Source: Doryteuthis pealeii (taxonomy: Eukaryota > Mollusca > Cephalopoda > Myopsida > Loliginidae). Taken from it: DNA of 64,000 bases. The stretch lies in NCBI GenBank assembly GCA_023376005.1, contig CM042150.1:71088187-71152186 (forward strand), read 5' to 3'. This document shows positions 14,176 to 28,500 of the stretch, piece by piece (within the stretch, counting starts at the first letter, position 1; the number at the start of each line of letters is the position of its first letter). The translations under genes were made by a program, and so were the position numbers. The notes below the pieces were generated by a model that worked only from the letters and a program-made list of their open reading frames with translations, had not been told where the DNA came from and searched no databases.

Positions 14176-16758
14176 ATTAAAAATTTTTTTATTTTTTTAA
14201 ATCACAGTAATTAAAATTTTGGAATCTAAAATTTCAGGATTGTAGGTCAGGATTTGGCATGGAATATTTTTAATTTGCTCACAGAATCAACCTGATTTCC
14301 AAATGGTATGATATGTTGGAATAAAGTTGAAAAAATGTGACACACTGATATTCGCATTTATTTATATAGATTAAAAAAAGAAAGAAATGTGCTAGATTAT
14401 TTTTCTTTCTTTTATTGTTGACATTTTAATTTTTAACAATAAAAATTAATTATATTTAATTTGTGTTACCTTGAATAAAATAGGTGGAATAATCTTCATT
14501 TACTTCCAGAAACTTAATAATTTTTTTAATCCATAAAAGAATAAAAATGCATAATCTAAAAAGTTTATGGTTCTTACCCTGATGTGCGTGTCGGAATAGA
14601 AAACTGGCGATTCAGATTAGATTTCTCTATGAGGTCATTATCAGTCACAGTAAGCTGAAACAAAAGAAAACCCAAGACAATTAATAAATAGACTGAAGAA
14701 ATTAGTTTAAAAAATAATGAATTATGATATTATAAAAATATCATAAACAAGGTACAGTTAATAAAGGCTCATCAAATTCTTGTAAATTCAATATTTTCAA
14801 GAAATATAGTTTTTAATGTCAGAGAATATTTCATTTTTAATTATGTTAATTAGAACAATTTTATATTTAGTTTTTTTCTTCTTTTATATATTTCTATTAC
14901 TGGATAATGCTAGTCTTAAACTGAAGGTTTGGAGTGTTGCTATTTAAGTTTTACAAGAAACAGAAAAAGTGGGTTATCAGGTAGGATTAAGTAAGGTATG
15001 TCTACTCAACCTAATCATAAAAAATGTTCATAGATTATATGTGCAATATGATGGTGTACATATTATACAATTTTTCATTACTACATAGTTATATTTTGCA
15101 GTACATTTCTACAGTGATCATTTTGAAGATCAAGCTGTTCCCTGTAAATAATGTCTCATCCCTTTTGAAACAATCTTTTTCTGACACAACTCTAGCTTTA
15201 ATATAGCTATGATGGCTGTCCGGGTTTGTCAGCTTTTTTTAATCACCCATAATAATGATGATGCTGATATCATCAAGCCATATTTATGTGTACACACATT
15301 TTAAAGATGTTTCTTAATTGCCATACACTAGTGGACACAACACCCAATTATAAAGTGTTAAACTACCATGCATTTCTTGACTGAAGTTTTAATTCCTTAT
15401 GTCAGAACTTGATAAACCAACTATAAATTGTTGTATTGCTCATCTTCCTTATCCAAATATTTGATTTGTGACATTAATTTTCCTGCACTAAAATCCACTT
15501 GGAAATCATACAACAGATACATTTCACTTCTTATAAAAGAACAATATTTTTCTCACATTGTGAATAAATCATTCACAATGCCAAGTAAAAACTGATCATT
15601 AGAAAGTTTATAAAAGATTTTTTTCTGAAAGTTTAACAATTTTTCAAGGAAAAATGTTTAAAATATATATATTGTCTAAGACTTAAAAAAGAAGAAATGT
15701 AATTCACTGAAACTAAATTTTCTTGAACAGATTAAAAGTGACCTACATGAGAACTAAGTTATTTTGATAATAATTAAGAATATTAGAAAAGTTAACTTTT
15801 GAGCAGCTCTTTATTGTACAGAAAAGTATCAAAGTTTGCTTTTTTTTTTGTAGATGAACAATTTTTAAGTAAATTGATTATTGTTGATATAATATATATA
15901 TATATTCCAATAGAAAATTCAATAAATTCTCAAAAACTTATCCAGGAATAAAATAATTGTCATGAGTTTCAACTGAATAATTTAAATGGAAAATAAGTAA
16001 TACCAAAAGTTTCATATGAAAAACAATGAATAAATGTTTAGAAATTTAAAGGAATATTAAAAAATCTAGTGTTCTGTTAAGATCTTGTTAAATAATAACT
16101 ACTTGAGAAAGAGTAGCAAATAAAAATAAATCATTTATATTAAAAAAAAATAAGAAGCATTTGAATATGCTTAGTCATAAATTTAATATTATGCTTATTA
16201 CTTCAACAACTATTCAAAAACATTTTTAAAATTGTTATAACATAGTAACTAGAATAGTCCCTGTCAAAAATTTTGATCATTTATGTATTAATCAGCACTT
16301 TTACCAAGGATCAAAGTGTAGTATTTGTGACCACGGTTGGGTTGGGTTTATTTTAATGGCATATTATGGGTTATTTAATGTCAAAATTGATTAATTTGTA
16401 AAATATTTAACAATTTATATTTCAACTTTTTTTTGTTGAAAAGAGAACAAGGCAAATCTTCTTTTACCTTGTTAAATCAAACCTAAGTTTAGTATTTTTT
16501 TTTATGTGACCAGTTTTGATTTCAAGATCTTTGAATGTTCAATTAAAAGGAAAAATTCTATATTCTTTAAAAAAGTCCCTATTTTGCACATATTTCCCAT
16601 ACCAAATTATTTCCTTGTCGTTTTCATAGAGAATAAATTCTAAAGAAATAATGTTAAGATATTTGATCATTTCATACTTACTAATCCTTTTTCTCCAGTG
16701 CTTAATCCTAACAAGGCAAAATTTTTAACAGCTCACAACCAATGGCACCACATCCCAC
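13512..16758 (-). CDS. UBA6: UBA6 middle exons in reverse orientation, single-copy part
   Basis: Three exons read down the minus strand. 16758-16682 encodes VGCGAIGCELLK and, after a one-base slip, FALLGLSTGEKGL; this is the G-x-G-x-x-G nucleotide-binding loop of the active adenylation domain. 14654-14578 encodes LTVTDNDLIEKSNLNRQF and, after a slip, LFRHAH; this is the conserved E1 TDxDxIExSNLNRQFLFR motif. 13557-13512 encodes STTAAQSVLQ and, after a slip, INP. They are consecutive in the E1 family and directly precede exon 22045-22073 (MKIDAHQNK). Each has good splice borders, and each carries one apparent single-base indel, two of them next to a homopolymer. They are not repeated to the right of the gap. 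I infer they are the true middle exons of the gene at 22,045-38,246, on a contig placed backwards. Upstream exons were not found in 16,759-19,845. Confidence 0.85.
14655..16681 (-). other. UBA6 intron in the reversed contig
   Basis: Lies between the adenylation-motif exons at 16,682-16,758 and 14,578-14,654. AT-rich, with a short TA run at 15,890-15,904. No repeat family or coding signal was recognised. Confidence 0.6.
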
Positions 16759-18891
16759 CTGAAAAGAAAGAAAATTATTTTCATAAGGAAATAGAATTTT
16801 CAGAGAAAATGATTTCTAAAGTTTTACTGATGTTTGCTGCTCAAAAAACCTTTTTTGCATTCAGTATTCATAAAAAGTCATTGGTAAAAAAATCTGAACA
16901 GGAATCAAATTAATTCATTGTCATTCATTTAATTCACTGGATGAAAATTATTCATCAGATTAACTGATGGATAATGTTGGTTATTTTTAATAGCCTCAAA
17001 ACAAATATTCTTGTATAATCAAAATAATATTTGCTATAAACTATTCCAAACAATGCATAGCTTATATTATTGAAAAAAAATCAGAATTTTTAAAAATACT
17101 GCTTAAAAAAAAGAAAAGAAAAAAAGAAAGCAAATTTAACTGTAACATTAAGCTTTTAGATATTTTTCAATCAGTGTACTGATTATTATTAGAATATTAT
17201 TGCGCACTTTCCAGAAAGTAGTAATTCATTTTTGAAGATGACAAGCAACTGAAAAATTCTTTAAAATCACAGAGATACGATGTCATCAGCAAATTACAAA
17301 CTATTTCAAAGCAGAAGTGGTTGAAGCCAACAAATGATCATTTTAGATTTAGATATTATTTCTTCTCTATTTACTCTAATTATCAATATACAAATATATA
17401 TAAATCAGAAAATATCTTCAAATAATTGTTCAACATTAGATAAACATTTGAAAATTAAAAGAGAGAACACCTATCTTTATCAGATATCAGTTGTAGAGAG
17501 AAACTATTGTTGTAGATAATGTGGAACAAAAATCAAGGTTCTTCTTAGCAATAAATTCAAAGACAAGTTTGTGTGCAATTAATGACTTTTATTTACATGT
17601 ATAAACTAAATAAAGTAGAAGATACAAAAAGAGAAATGGGATGTGTGGTGTTGTGTGTGTGTGTGTGTGTGTGTGTGTAGAATTTAGTTATTATTGTTTA
17701 CATTAATTGAATAGAAAGCATGTTTCAGTTATATTATATTTATTGATGTTTGTATACATGTTTGTATACAGTGAGTTATCTGGTATATTGAATATTGTGG
17801 ATGCCTCCAAGTATCCTATGCTAAGGAGTTTACACACATCAATGTGCATAGAGAAGTAGTTCATATACTGTTACAGATATGTAGGAAAAGTATGTTTGTT
17901 GAGTATGCATTGTATGTAGAATTACTAAAAAAGTATGAAAGGTTATGTGAGAGGCTTACACAATTGAGAAGAGTTCCTTTCATTGTTGTTTGTGTATGTC
18001 CGAAATTATATGTGAGAAGCTATTCAACATTGTGCATTCAAACATACATCTTATTTATTATTACTTATCTGATAGGAAAAAACAAATTTGAGTAAATTCA
18101 TAACATATACTTGACTCAATGCACATCAATTTTTAGAAGAACATATGCTGTTGCTGCCTTTATCAGCTGTTTTACATTTTTCAAAAGATTTCGTAGCAGT
18201 TCCCTGGTAATATTTTTCTGGTGATGTATTGATGACACGAAGACGACTGATGTTGAACGTAGAATATTTTATTTACTTCCAAACACCGTTAAATACTGTG
18301 CGCTGTTACCAGTACCGAGAACTAACTAAAAGACTAAATTCTAATTTAAGGACGATATTTTCCCACACCAACCTTTTTGCGCATCAGCCAGGAGGAAGTC
18401 CCTATTTTGCCTAAGAAACCTGTTTGATATTCCCCACAATGCAATTCAGGCTCGGTTGGTCCCTCGATTATGAGACCCTAACAGAGTTTGTTTCCCTTAC
18501 ACTGTCCAAATTTAAGGTATATTTTAGGGTAAAAAATAAACATATCTAACTATTAGGCGCGCTCAAAAGGCGACAGCTACACTGCCACCAAAATTACAAA
18601 GATCTATGGGAGGGAATATGTCCAAAGCATTTGGAATTTTTTTTTTTATTATTGTTTTTTCCTTTTCTTTTTTTATATTTATTATATATATATTGAATGT
18701 TATGTTAGTGGTGTGGTGCATTTTTTTTTTTTTTTTTTGATGTAATTAATTTTATTCAATTAACACCCTTCTCTAACTGTTCTTAGTAAACGTCAAATGA
18801 CGTTTCAATAAATTTATTGAAGACAAATGTTTCTTTATTATTTCAATTCACTGCTTGCTAGTTTCTACCGTTTGTAGATCGGTTGCTCTCT
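16759..18891. other. No gene recognised; AT-rich with a GT tract
   Basis: This is where the UBA6 exons before the GCGAIG exon would be expected on the minus strand, but I found none. It holds a GT microsatellite at about 17,648-17,680, poly-T at 18,721-18,739 and a more GC-rich patch at 18,229-18,600 that may be part of a repeat. Confidence 0.5.
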
Positions 18892-19411
18892 TTACAGAAT
18901 TCCGGCTTTGATATATTCTGGGGTTCTACCATGTCGTCTGGGAAGTTTAAACAATGAAAATCCCAGTTTGTTTTGTTGTGAAATCTTAGAGGCTTCACAG
19001 CATTTTTTAGTAGCTCTGCTTTTAATGGCCTGGGAGATGGTGCCGACCTCGACGTTGGCTAGCTTAAGAACCTTAAGCTATTAGCTGTGGAAGCCGTCCA
19101 TGCCTCTTTGGGATAAAAGATGACAATTTCTCTGTGACCCTCTTAGATAGTTTACTTCGTTCCTTTTCTGGGTATATCCTATCTCTTTCTTTGATGGAAG
19201 ATTCCTTGGTCGAAGAGGTTTTTGACAAGTCTTCTTCTGGTCATGTAGATGATTCTGCTCAGAGCTAGCATCTTTAACTTTGTTCCTTATCTCTTTGTGT
19301 AGCATCACTCAGAGCATCATCATTCATTGACGTGTCTCGTCTCTTTACGTTCTGGCTTTCCCAGGGTGTGGCATACATGAAGGTCCCAGGGTTGCTATTT
19401 AAAGTATTCAT
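18892..19411 (-). pseudogene. Unidentified coding-like stretch, frame-broken
   Basis: From an ATG at 19411 the minus strand reads MNTLNSNPGTFMYATPWESQ, then shifts frame into a Lys/Arg-rich segment (KEIRNKVKDASSEQNH). It meets a TAA TAG pair near 19,080, then runs open in the same frame through ANVEVGTISQAIKSRATKKC and FKLPRRHGRTPEYIKAGIL to a stop at 18,892. AATAAA follows at 18,839-18,834. Composition is clearly less AT-rich than the neighbourhood. I do not recognise the protein. It could be a transposon-encoded or retro-copied gene tail, or a host exon damaged by the same indel errors seen in nearby UBA6 exons. Confidence 0.35.
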
Positions 19412-19845
19412 ATCTTTCTGATAACCAATTTTTTCCTTTTGGAACTCGAATATAAGTCGAGCTGTGAATGCAACTGTTTTTTAAGAGACGGTCATGTTAT
19501 AAGTTTTGCAAATATATCTTCTTTGTGTCTCACATCTCCAAAGGATTTACTAAGCGGTTTATTCAGCTGATAAAAGAGCTGAAGCCAGACTGAATGCCTT
19601 AGTGTGTGTTATAAAAGTAAGTAGTGATTAACATGGGCGGTGATAATAATATCTGCATGCTGTTATCATGAACTTCCAATCTATGTTGTACAGTGCTATA
19701 AAGCCCATTACTTTAGTTGAGACAAGATAAAGATACGCGTGTGGAAAAATATGGTAGGAGACAATTAGAATATTGAACCGCCAACCCACCCAGTTTAGGT
19801 AAAGTTTACTTGCTTGTTAGGATCATCTCTCTCTGACTCCTCCTC

Positions 19846-19945
19846 NNNNNNNNNNNNNNNNNNNNNNNNNNNNNNNNNNNNNNNNNNNNNNNNNNNNNNN
19901 NNNNNNNNNNNNNNNNNNNNNNNNNNNNNNNNNNNNNNNNNNNNN
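19846..19945. other. Assembly gap (100 N)
   Basis: Exactly 100 N, the conventional filler for a scaffold gap of unknown size. The sequence to the right becomes homologous (inverted) to the left arm within about 10 bases of the gap. Everything to its left in this window therefore belongs to another contig whose placement and orientation rest on scaffolding only. Confidence 0.99.
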
Positions 19946-20849
19946 CAGAGAGAGTTATGCATTTATTCCACTTATACCACCAAAAATTGAACATGGTTAT
20001 TATATACAATAGTATAAAAATATGATGCAGATATAAAATGAGGGGTGGTCATTGTAAAATATCTACATATATTTGCCGTAAAAAAGCGAGAAACACAGCA
20101 CAGTAAATATCTGAAATTTTGTACTAATTCAACAAAAAAAACATTTATTTAAAAATTGGGTGGGGTTTAAAATTGATTTCTAATTTAAAAATAACCCATT
20201 AATATTGATCATGGCTAAGCAAAAACAGGAGGCAGACAATTTTATTGTACAGGGTGTCTATAAAGTCAGAGTACGCTTAAAATAATTTATAAACTTTAAA
20301 GTGCACATGGACTTTGTGGAACCCTGTGTCGTTAATTGATAGATGTAGGCATCATAGTTTCAAGATAATTCATTAACTCTGCAACATAAAAAAGTAACAA
20401 TAAAAGTGTCTAAATGTGTCGATATTAGATTAATATCGATTAAATAATGAAATTGCTGTCCTGGAAACATCCTGGAAAATGATTTCTTAAAATGAGTGGG
20501 AACCCTGATCTACTTTCATCAAGAGATTTTAAGAAAGAGAAAGACATTTGTCTTTTGGTGCTAAAATTCAGAATGATGTGTGCTAGGCATCTTGGGAGTC
20601 TTAAAAATTAATTTTTGGGTGTTGTTTTTTATGATCATTTAATTTATTCTATTTATTATCATTATCAATATTATTTTATATTTATCACTATTTGTAATAT
20701 AATTCTTTTATTTATATTTTTCTTTTTTATTACTTAAGTGTTTACATTTTAAAATTGTAGACAAAGAAGAATAACTCTTCATTTTTTTATTCTATGTACT
20801 TGAGTTAGTACAATATCACTTCAAAATTCATTGTCTATATAGAAATCAT

Positions 20850-21065
20850 GGGGCTGGTTTAGCATCTGCCTCAGAACCTCAAGGTTTGGGTTGATATCTG
20901 CCCTGGTCAACACAGTGCATGAGTAGCACAGTTTGGATCTATGCAATAAAGTAGAAAGCTGATGGTAAGTGTGGTGCTCAACCCCAGATGCAAAAGCAAT
21001 CTCCCTGTGAAAAGGTGTTATACTCCCTCGCTGTCTGGCTGATATTGATAATAGGCCCACTCTGC
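20850..21065 (+). mobile_element. tRNA-derived SINE, right-arm copy
   Basis: Inverted-duplication counterpart of 8,478-8,712. On the plus strand it has the tRNA-like head (GGGGCTGGTTTAGCATCTGC) and then the family body ending at the ACTCCCTCGCTGTC block near 21,030. Confidence 0.6.
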
Positions 21066-21502
21066 CAACTTTTTTATTTATTTACTTATATAAAAATACT
21101 TGGCCAATCAGTGCTAGCTTTGCTCTGGCTAACTAGGTCATATTTACAAATCATTTAGAAAAAATTTAGCAAAAAAAAAAAATCAACAAGTTATATTTTT
21201 TTCTGTATATAATGTATTTAATGTTTTTTGTTATTGATTTCTAAGAAGAGACTTTTATAATCTTTTTATAAATTGTCATAAAAGGGTTTGTTTTGAGTGG
21301 ATCATAAATCTTCACCTAGCCCATTTTTATCAGAATTTAATTGTTTTAAAAATGTATTAAAAATAAATTACATATGTGATATTATTATTCTTTTTTTACC
21401 TACTTTTTTACTAAAATAAAAATTTGACCTTAAATAATGAATTTAATTAATTTTAATTCGTTTTTAAAAGGAAAATGAACGAACAAATTGGTAGTATGTA
21501 TG

Positions 21503-21544
<42 letters not shown>

Positions 21545-22044
21545 TGAATGAATGAGAGAGAGAGACATTTATTCAAAACAAAACTTGAATAAAATGTATT
21601 CAAACTTATGGAATCTAAAAATTGAGAAGCTAAAAGTACTTTTGAATTTTTTTTCTTTTTCAAGTGGATTATTGTAATTCTTTTTTTTATAAGATATATA
21701 TGTATTGGTTTATGCTTTTTAAACTGTACATTTATGAAAGTCATGTTTGTTTTTGGTAAAAGAAAAACATCAAATGTTAAATTTATTCCACTCTGCATTA
21801 TATGGAAACATATGGTATAGACTCGATAGAATTTTGTAATTGAATATTGCTATTTTGGCCCATCTATCTATCCATTTTCATGTGCATGAACTCAATTATT
21901 AGAGACATTTTATGGTATAATAATCCCCCATCAAGAAAACCTACTGAATATTTATAGAAAATAGTTGTCCCTTTCCTTGAACAGCTGCATAAAAAGTATG
22001 TCATTGTCATCAACCAATCAAGCTATTATGTTTTTCTGTTTCAG

Positions 22045-22622
22045 CTATGAAAATTGATGCACATCAAAATAAGGTAATACTTCTCTTCCTGTTGTATGTG
22101 TATGTATATATGTTTTATTATATTTTGTTAATAACAAATGGCTGAATATCAGTCTTTAGTACGTTAATATGTTAATATCTGTATGTGTGTGTGTAGCATA
22201 TGTATACATAATTAGAGATCATATATTAATCGAATCCATAAACAATCATATTATATCCCTCTTTTCTGCTGGCATACTCCTGTGAACCTTTTTCTATTAA
22301 CATGGTGGTTATTCTACAATAACCGATAGCATAGCTGTCCATTTGGGTAAGTGGGTAAAGCAACTTGGAACTCACTAATGACAGTCATACAGCAGAAAGG
22401 ATCCAGGACTACTGCCAAGTGGGGAAGCAGTCTTGTCATGAGAAATAGCAGCTTCTTCAAGAAATCTCTAAGAACAACAGATGTTAAGGTTGAACAAACT
22501 GACTACAATGACTCAGAAAAGATGAATCCTCACCTCCACCTAGCTCCCTAAACACAGGGACACAAACCACTTACATAAAATCTTCCACATGCATCCTCAC
22601 ACTTAATAGGATCAAATACTAC

Positions 22623-22671
<49 letters not shown>

Positions 22672-25517
22672 AGATGATTTTTTGCAAAAGAAACTAAATA
22701 ACATATTTACTTGTATTTACATATTGACCAATGAGAACCAAATGACATTTATAGAGACAATTGCTGTTCCTTATCTGACAGAATCCTAAAGTTTCTAACT
22801 TGGATTTGAATTTCACATTGATTTGATTAAAAAGTTTAAAAAATGTTATGACAATGGATTTTTTCTTTCATTGCTTAACTCATTTGTAATGGATTTTTTC
22901 TTTCATTGCTTAACTCATTTGTAATGGATTTTTTTCTTTCATTGCTTAACTCATTTGTAATGGAATATTCTGGTGAGGTAGAATTTTTTTATATGCAATA
23001 TATATAACTAGCTAAATAACCCGGTCCATGACCAGACTAAAAAATCAGGAACACCAGAGTGTTTTCAGACATATTTACATCCAAGAGGTAAATAGTTATG
23101 GAAATTTTCATGAAAGTCGGACCATTAATTGATTTTTCATAGAATTTTTTTTTAAATTCTTGTTGTAACTTGTTTTTGGCTATGTTAAATTTTAGTTGAT
23201 TTAATGCTGCAAATATAAAAACTGTTTTTTCAGTCATAATTTTCATTATTTCCATAAGCTTAATTTTTTTTTAAATCATCAGGAGTTTGTTTAATGTTTC
23301 TTCTTTCGAATGGAAAAAATTTTTTCAAGATAAAATTAATTTTTATGAAAGTTTCATTGTGTTGAATATAGGGGTGAGGGAGATAAACAAAAAAAAAAAA
23401 CAAACAAATTACTATACATTTAATGTTGAAAAATATTTTTTTAAACTAAGTTTAATTGAAATTATACATTGCAATACTAACACAAACAACTGTCTCAATG
23501 ATAGATTCAATAATTAATTTCAATGGTTAATTAAATGTATAGTAATTTGTTTTTTTTTGTTTATTTTTTTAAGCAATACGTAATTAAAAACAACCTTACT
23601 CCCCTAAAACCGTAACCCAATTCGCAAAATGTTAATTTATAGACTGTAGTTAAACTATCATTGGGTACCACCAAAAAAACTTTCCGTTTTAATTTTCCGA
23701 CCTAAATCAGCCCTCTTTATTAGTAAACTATAAACATAAAAATGTTACACCCCCAACATAAGGGAGGAGTCAAAATTAAGTGACCTGAAAAAATGAGAAA
23801 GTTTTGAAATAAAATAAGTAATGTATTATAAAGATCGTTCATTGATGAATAAATACTGAAAAATTAGTTAAAATCCGATAATTCCCTGATTTTTGGTAAA
23901 TTATTTTCTGAAGCGGGGGGGGGGTGTGGTGTGTCAAAAACGCATTTTAGACCCAATTTGGATCTACCTATGTTATGCTAACTGTTACTAAAAAAACTTT
24001 CAACAACTATATGTATATATTTATTTAGATATTTCTTTATCATTCTTTTACTGTTTGATAAAAAAGAATTTCGTAAATAACTTACGAAATTCACACAAAC
24101 ACTATTTACTTATTTGAAATAAGTAAACAAGTGTTTGTGTGAATTTCGTAATTTTGAAGATAATATTAATCTTTATTCAAGTTTCATTGTGTTAAATATC
24201 CCCACCCCCCCTTTTTAAGTGCTAATAATTTATGATTTTTTGTTTGTTTGTTTACAACATTGAGAATAATATTCCAACTTTTTCATATGTAAGACAATTG
24301 TAAATTCAGTTTTTAATTGCTTGTTTGAGTTAGAAAAAAAAATGTAACATTGTAATTTATTTATTTATTTGAGCAACAAAAATAACAAAGATTAAAAGTG
24401 GATATATTTTATTCTAAGAAATATGAAAGTATTTGTAAAAATATTGATAAAAACGTTTTCATTTTTCTTTTTTACATAAAAACAAACGCGGAATAGAGCG
24501 GGCATACGAAAACAGGCAGCAGGGCGGGGTGGCGCGTGCGTGGTTATTGTAGCTGGAATATCAGCAGCAGCAGCTGCTATATGATTTCTTTCTAAAAATC
24601 GTTAGATTTTTGTTTGATTAATTAATTATATCCCTTAATCAGTAAAAATCAATAACCAAATTTGGAGTGTTTCTTAGTTAGAACGATATCAATGTGTATG
24701 CAAGATTTTGAATCTGATTGACCTCCCGTTTTGGAGTTATATGTCGACACATACATACCAAAATCTCTCCTTTATATATTTAGATATGGATACAAGTTTC
24801 ATATATATCTATATATATATATATGTGGTGTGTGTGTGGTGTGTGTGTGTTTTAGATAATGCATACAACAATTCTTAAAATTTATTTTATCTCTTTTTCA
24901 GTCTGTCCAGAACTGAAAATAAAATTTACCCAGATGCCTTTATTGAGAGTCAAGATATCATAGTGAATGCACTTGATAATATTGAGGCACGTCGTTATAT
25001 GGACAGGTCAGTTCTCTACATTTCTTTGATGTTTCTTTTGAATCATTACAATCTGTTTTTGTTGAGTTGATTGCAATTCATGTTGTAAGGATAGATGAAT
25101 GTGAAGTTATTAATGATTTTACTATTTAAATTTAATTACCCACTGATTTTCTTGCTTACAATCAAAATTACTCAAGTTGATACCTAAGCTCCCAGTTTGG
25201 TATCTGTGTTAACCTCTTAAAGAGATTTCTTTCACATCATTCTTATCTCTTAAAAAATGGATTTCATCTCTTTAAATCAAAAATTATATAAAGAAAATAT
25301 CCTGAAGATAGTGATTTTTATGAAAAATATAGAAAAAAAATGAAATGGTAATTTCAACTGTGAATAGATTTTTAATGCTATAATTCTAATACACATGTTA
25401 GATTTGTATTCTTATAAAATGTAAATCTAAATGGTATCAGATAATCCCTATGTGATCATAAGAGATACTTAAAATATTGCTATTTTGTTTTAGATTCAGG
25501 ATATTTACAGTGCAATG

Positions 25518-25570
<53 letters not shown>

Positions 25571-28500
25571 CTAAGTTCAATTCTTTATTAGCCCAAAGAA
25601 ATATCTAAAGTTTTAATTCTTCTACACACACATGTCAATCTGGCATGTGTCTAAATTTGTTGTCATCAAATTTATAACCAAATTGAAATAAAAATACTTG
25701 TAGATTTAATAAATGATCATTTATCATGATATTACATCAACTTGGTTTTCTTGAATTCTTTTGTTTTTCAACATGTGTTTAAATGGATAACTTTAATTTT
25801 ATTTTTTTTATAGTCGCTGTGTATCAAACCAAAGAGCATTGCTTGAGTCTGGAACGATGGGAACTAAAGGACATGTACAGACAATTGTTCCTCATCTGAC
25901 AGAATCTTACAGTAATCAGGTCTGTTTGACATTTGACATAATATGAAATTGTCTGCTGGTTTGATTAAGAAGTTAATAGGAATTTTTTGTATATCTTTTT
26001 ATTTATTGGTCTGTAGGTACCACCAATTTGACCCTGTGCAATTTACCCCCCCCCCTACATTTAACACAATGAAACTTGCAGAAAAATTAATATTTTCTTG
26101 AAAAAAATTTTCCATTCGAAAGAAAAAACATTAAATAAACTCCTGATGATTTTTTAAAATTTTTATCAGCTTACGAAAATAATGAAAATTATGATTGAAA
26201 AACAATGTTTTCATTTTTGCACTGTTAAAACAACTGAAATTTAACGTAGCTAAAAACAAGTTCCGATAAGAGGATTTTAAAAAATTGCTATGAAAAATCA
26301 ATTAATGGTCCGATTTTCACGAAAATTTCCATAAATGTTTACCATTGGATGTAAATACATCTGAAATATTTTTTTTCTAAAATATATTAGGGGAAATATT
26401 TTTTTACGAGGTCTATCACCCCCCCTATTTTATTTTATGAAAATAAAAAAAAATGACGCGGAAAAAAAATTTTGTACATTTTTTTCTATAAAGATAAGAG
26501 TCTGAATAACTATATCAATGAAATTGTATAACGTACCGAGCTATAGTTTTTTTAGGAAAAATTTTTTTTTTAAGAAATTAATTTTACGAGATTTTCAATC
26601 TTTTGTGTGATTAGATATTTTCATTTTCTGCGTGAAATAAATTAAATTTTTTTTTTCTGCGGAAAAAAATCGAATTTTTCACGGATATTTAAAAATATGA
26701 ATTTTAGAATTCAGGTGAACTAAAAGTTGGTCCGATCCGAGCTCGATTAATATTTTAAAAAGAATTTGTAATTTTTATTGTTGAATAGTAATGTATGGTT
26801 CTTAGAATATACGGAAGAGCAAAACCGACATATTTGTTTTACAAAGAGACGAGACGAAACGCTTCTGAGTAACAACCGAAGTTTGTTTTTCTTTGTTCAA
26901 AAAAGTTAGATAAAATAATTTTTTTACACTATTAGAATAAAAAGTAAGTATACATGATTATTTTATCAGTTTTTCTCTTAGAAAAAATATTCAAATTTTC
27001 ATTTTATTTTCGATTTTAAGAATTAATACTAAAACCGAAGACATTTTTTAATGTCAATTTCACTGCGAAATTTTAAAATTAAATTTTTTCAAGTTTTTAT
27101 TCATTTTAATAGTAAATTGTAATATTAAAGTTTTTAAAGATTTTATTCATTTTAATAGAAAAAATTTGGCTAAAAAAGTTTGTCCGTTACACCCATCCGT
27201 ACTTAGATGCATAACCATAAGAGGGTAATAATATGTATTTTTTTCAAGTTGATTTATCAAATTATATCTGAAATTAGAAGATAAATGCAAATTCAAATAC
27301 ATAAAAAATCATCCATCAGACAATTATTAAAAAAATGATGGATGTAACTCTAAATATGTTTAGAAGATAATATGAATAAAGTTAATAAAATCAACCAAAT
27401 ATTGGCTAGCTAAAAACATGCTTCTCAGAAGGACTTATGTTTAAAGGCTTAAATTTATAAATAATTAAGGAAAATTATGGTTGTATAAACAGTAATTTTG
27501 TAATCAAAATTAGATTCATTTTTTATCATAGACACATACTAGATTGTATTTCATTTTTATTCTGTTAAATTGAAATATTTCCTGAACTATTTTTAGAAGA
27601 ACTTCCATCATTTTATGTTCAAAATGAAATGGTAAAGTAAATATATTGGTCAGTTCGGAAAATCTTTTGTATAGAAAAGACATGGACATCACCAAATAAC
27701 CCTCACTGTCCTGATACAGAAATGATGGAAAACATTCAGCATGGCATCATCAGTACACCATGTGGCTATCTCTAAATTTTTTACTTGTTTTACCTATTAC
27801 CACTAATCAATTTTCTGATTATTTTTATTATCTCTAAAAGATAATTTCTTTCAAACAGAAAACAGCTTTTAGGGTTCAAGCAAATCTATTGTTCTTGCCT
27901 ACTAAGTGATAAAAATGAAATCGATTTACAAATAAATGTAACAAAAATATTGCTCAAAAGCCATTACTGATTGTGCTATTCTAGTTGTCAGTTTCAAGTG
28001 ACAACTGCAATAATCGGTTTCTTCAACCACAAAAAGTATTCTGCTGGCAACACTCCCAGTAGTTCTTACACAATTCGTCAAAAGTTCACTTCATTTTAAG
28101 ATCTGAAAAAGACGTTGTCTCGAGAAATTCGCATTTATTTCTCTCAGTGGCCGAACCACTTCAGCTAACAGGGGTGACAGCAATTCCACTACTCATGATC
28201 AGGAGGTTGCGAGTTCAATCTGGAGTCACTCGCATTCCCCCCCCCCCCATGCGCAGGCCAGACACACATGGACTTAGTCCTTGGGGGCAGGGAATTCTCA
28301 ACTCCACAGTCCCCACCTTCATCACTCGCCGCTTGCTCTCTGTTACAACTATGATCTATGTACAAATATTTGAATATATCAAATAGATTAAATTTCATGA
28401 AAAATTACCAGCTAAGTCCTTCTTCTGCTGACATATATATATTTAATTTATAAGACTGATTTTAAAACTTTGCATTTTTCTCCTTAATCTGCTGAGCAAA

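Noticed and set aside
21430..21798. A 122-codon minus-strand frame
   Set aside because: It is AT-rich with a Tyr-Ile run from a TA microsatellite and has no match to any family I know.
28147..28398. Overlapping open frames on both strands near 28.2 kb
   Set aside because: They lie inside a SINE. The Pro/Gly runs come from its C homopolymer.
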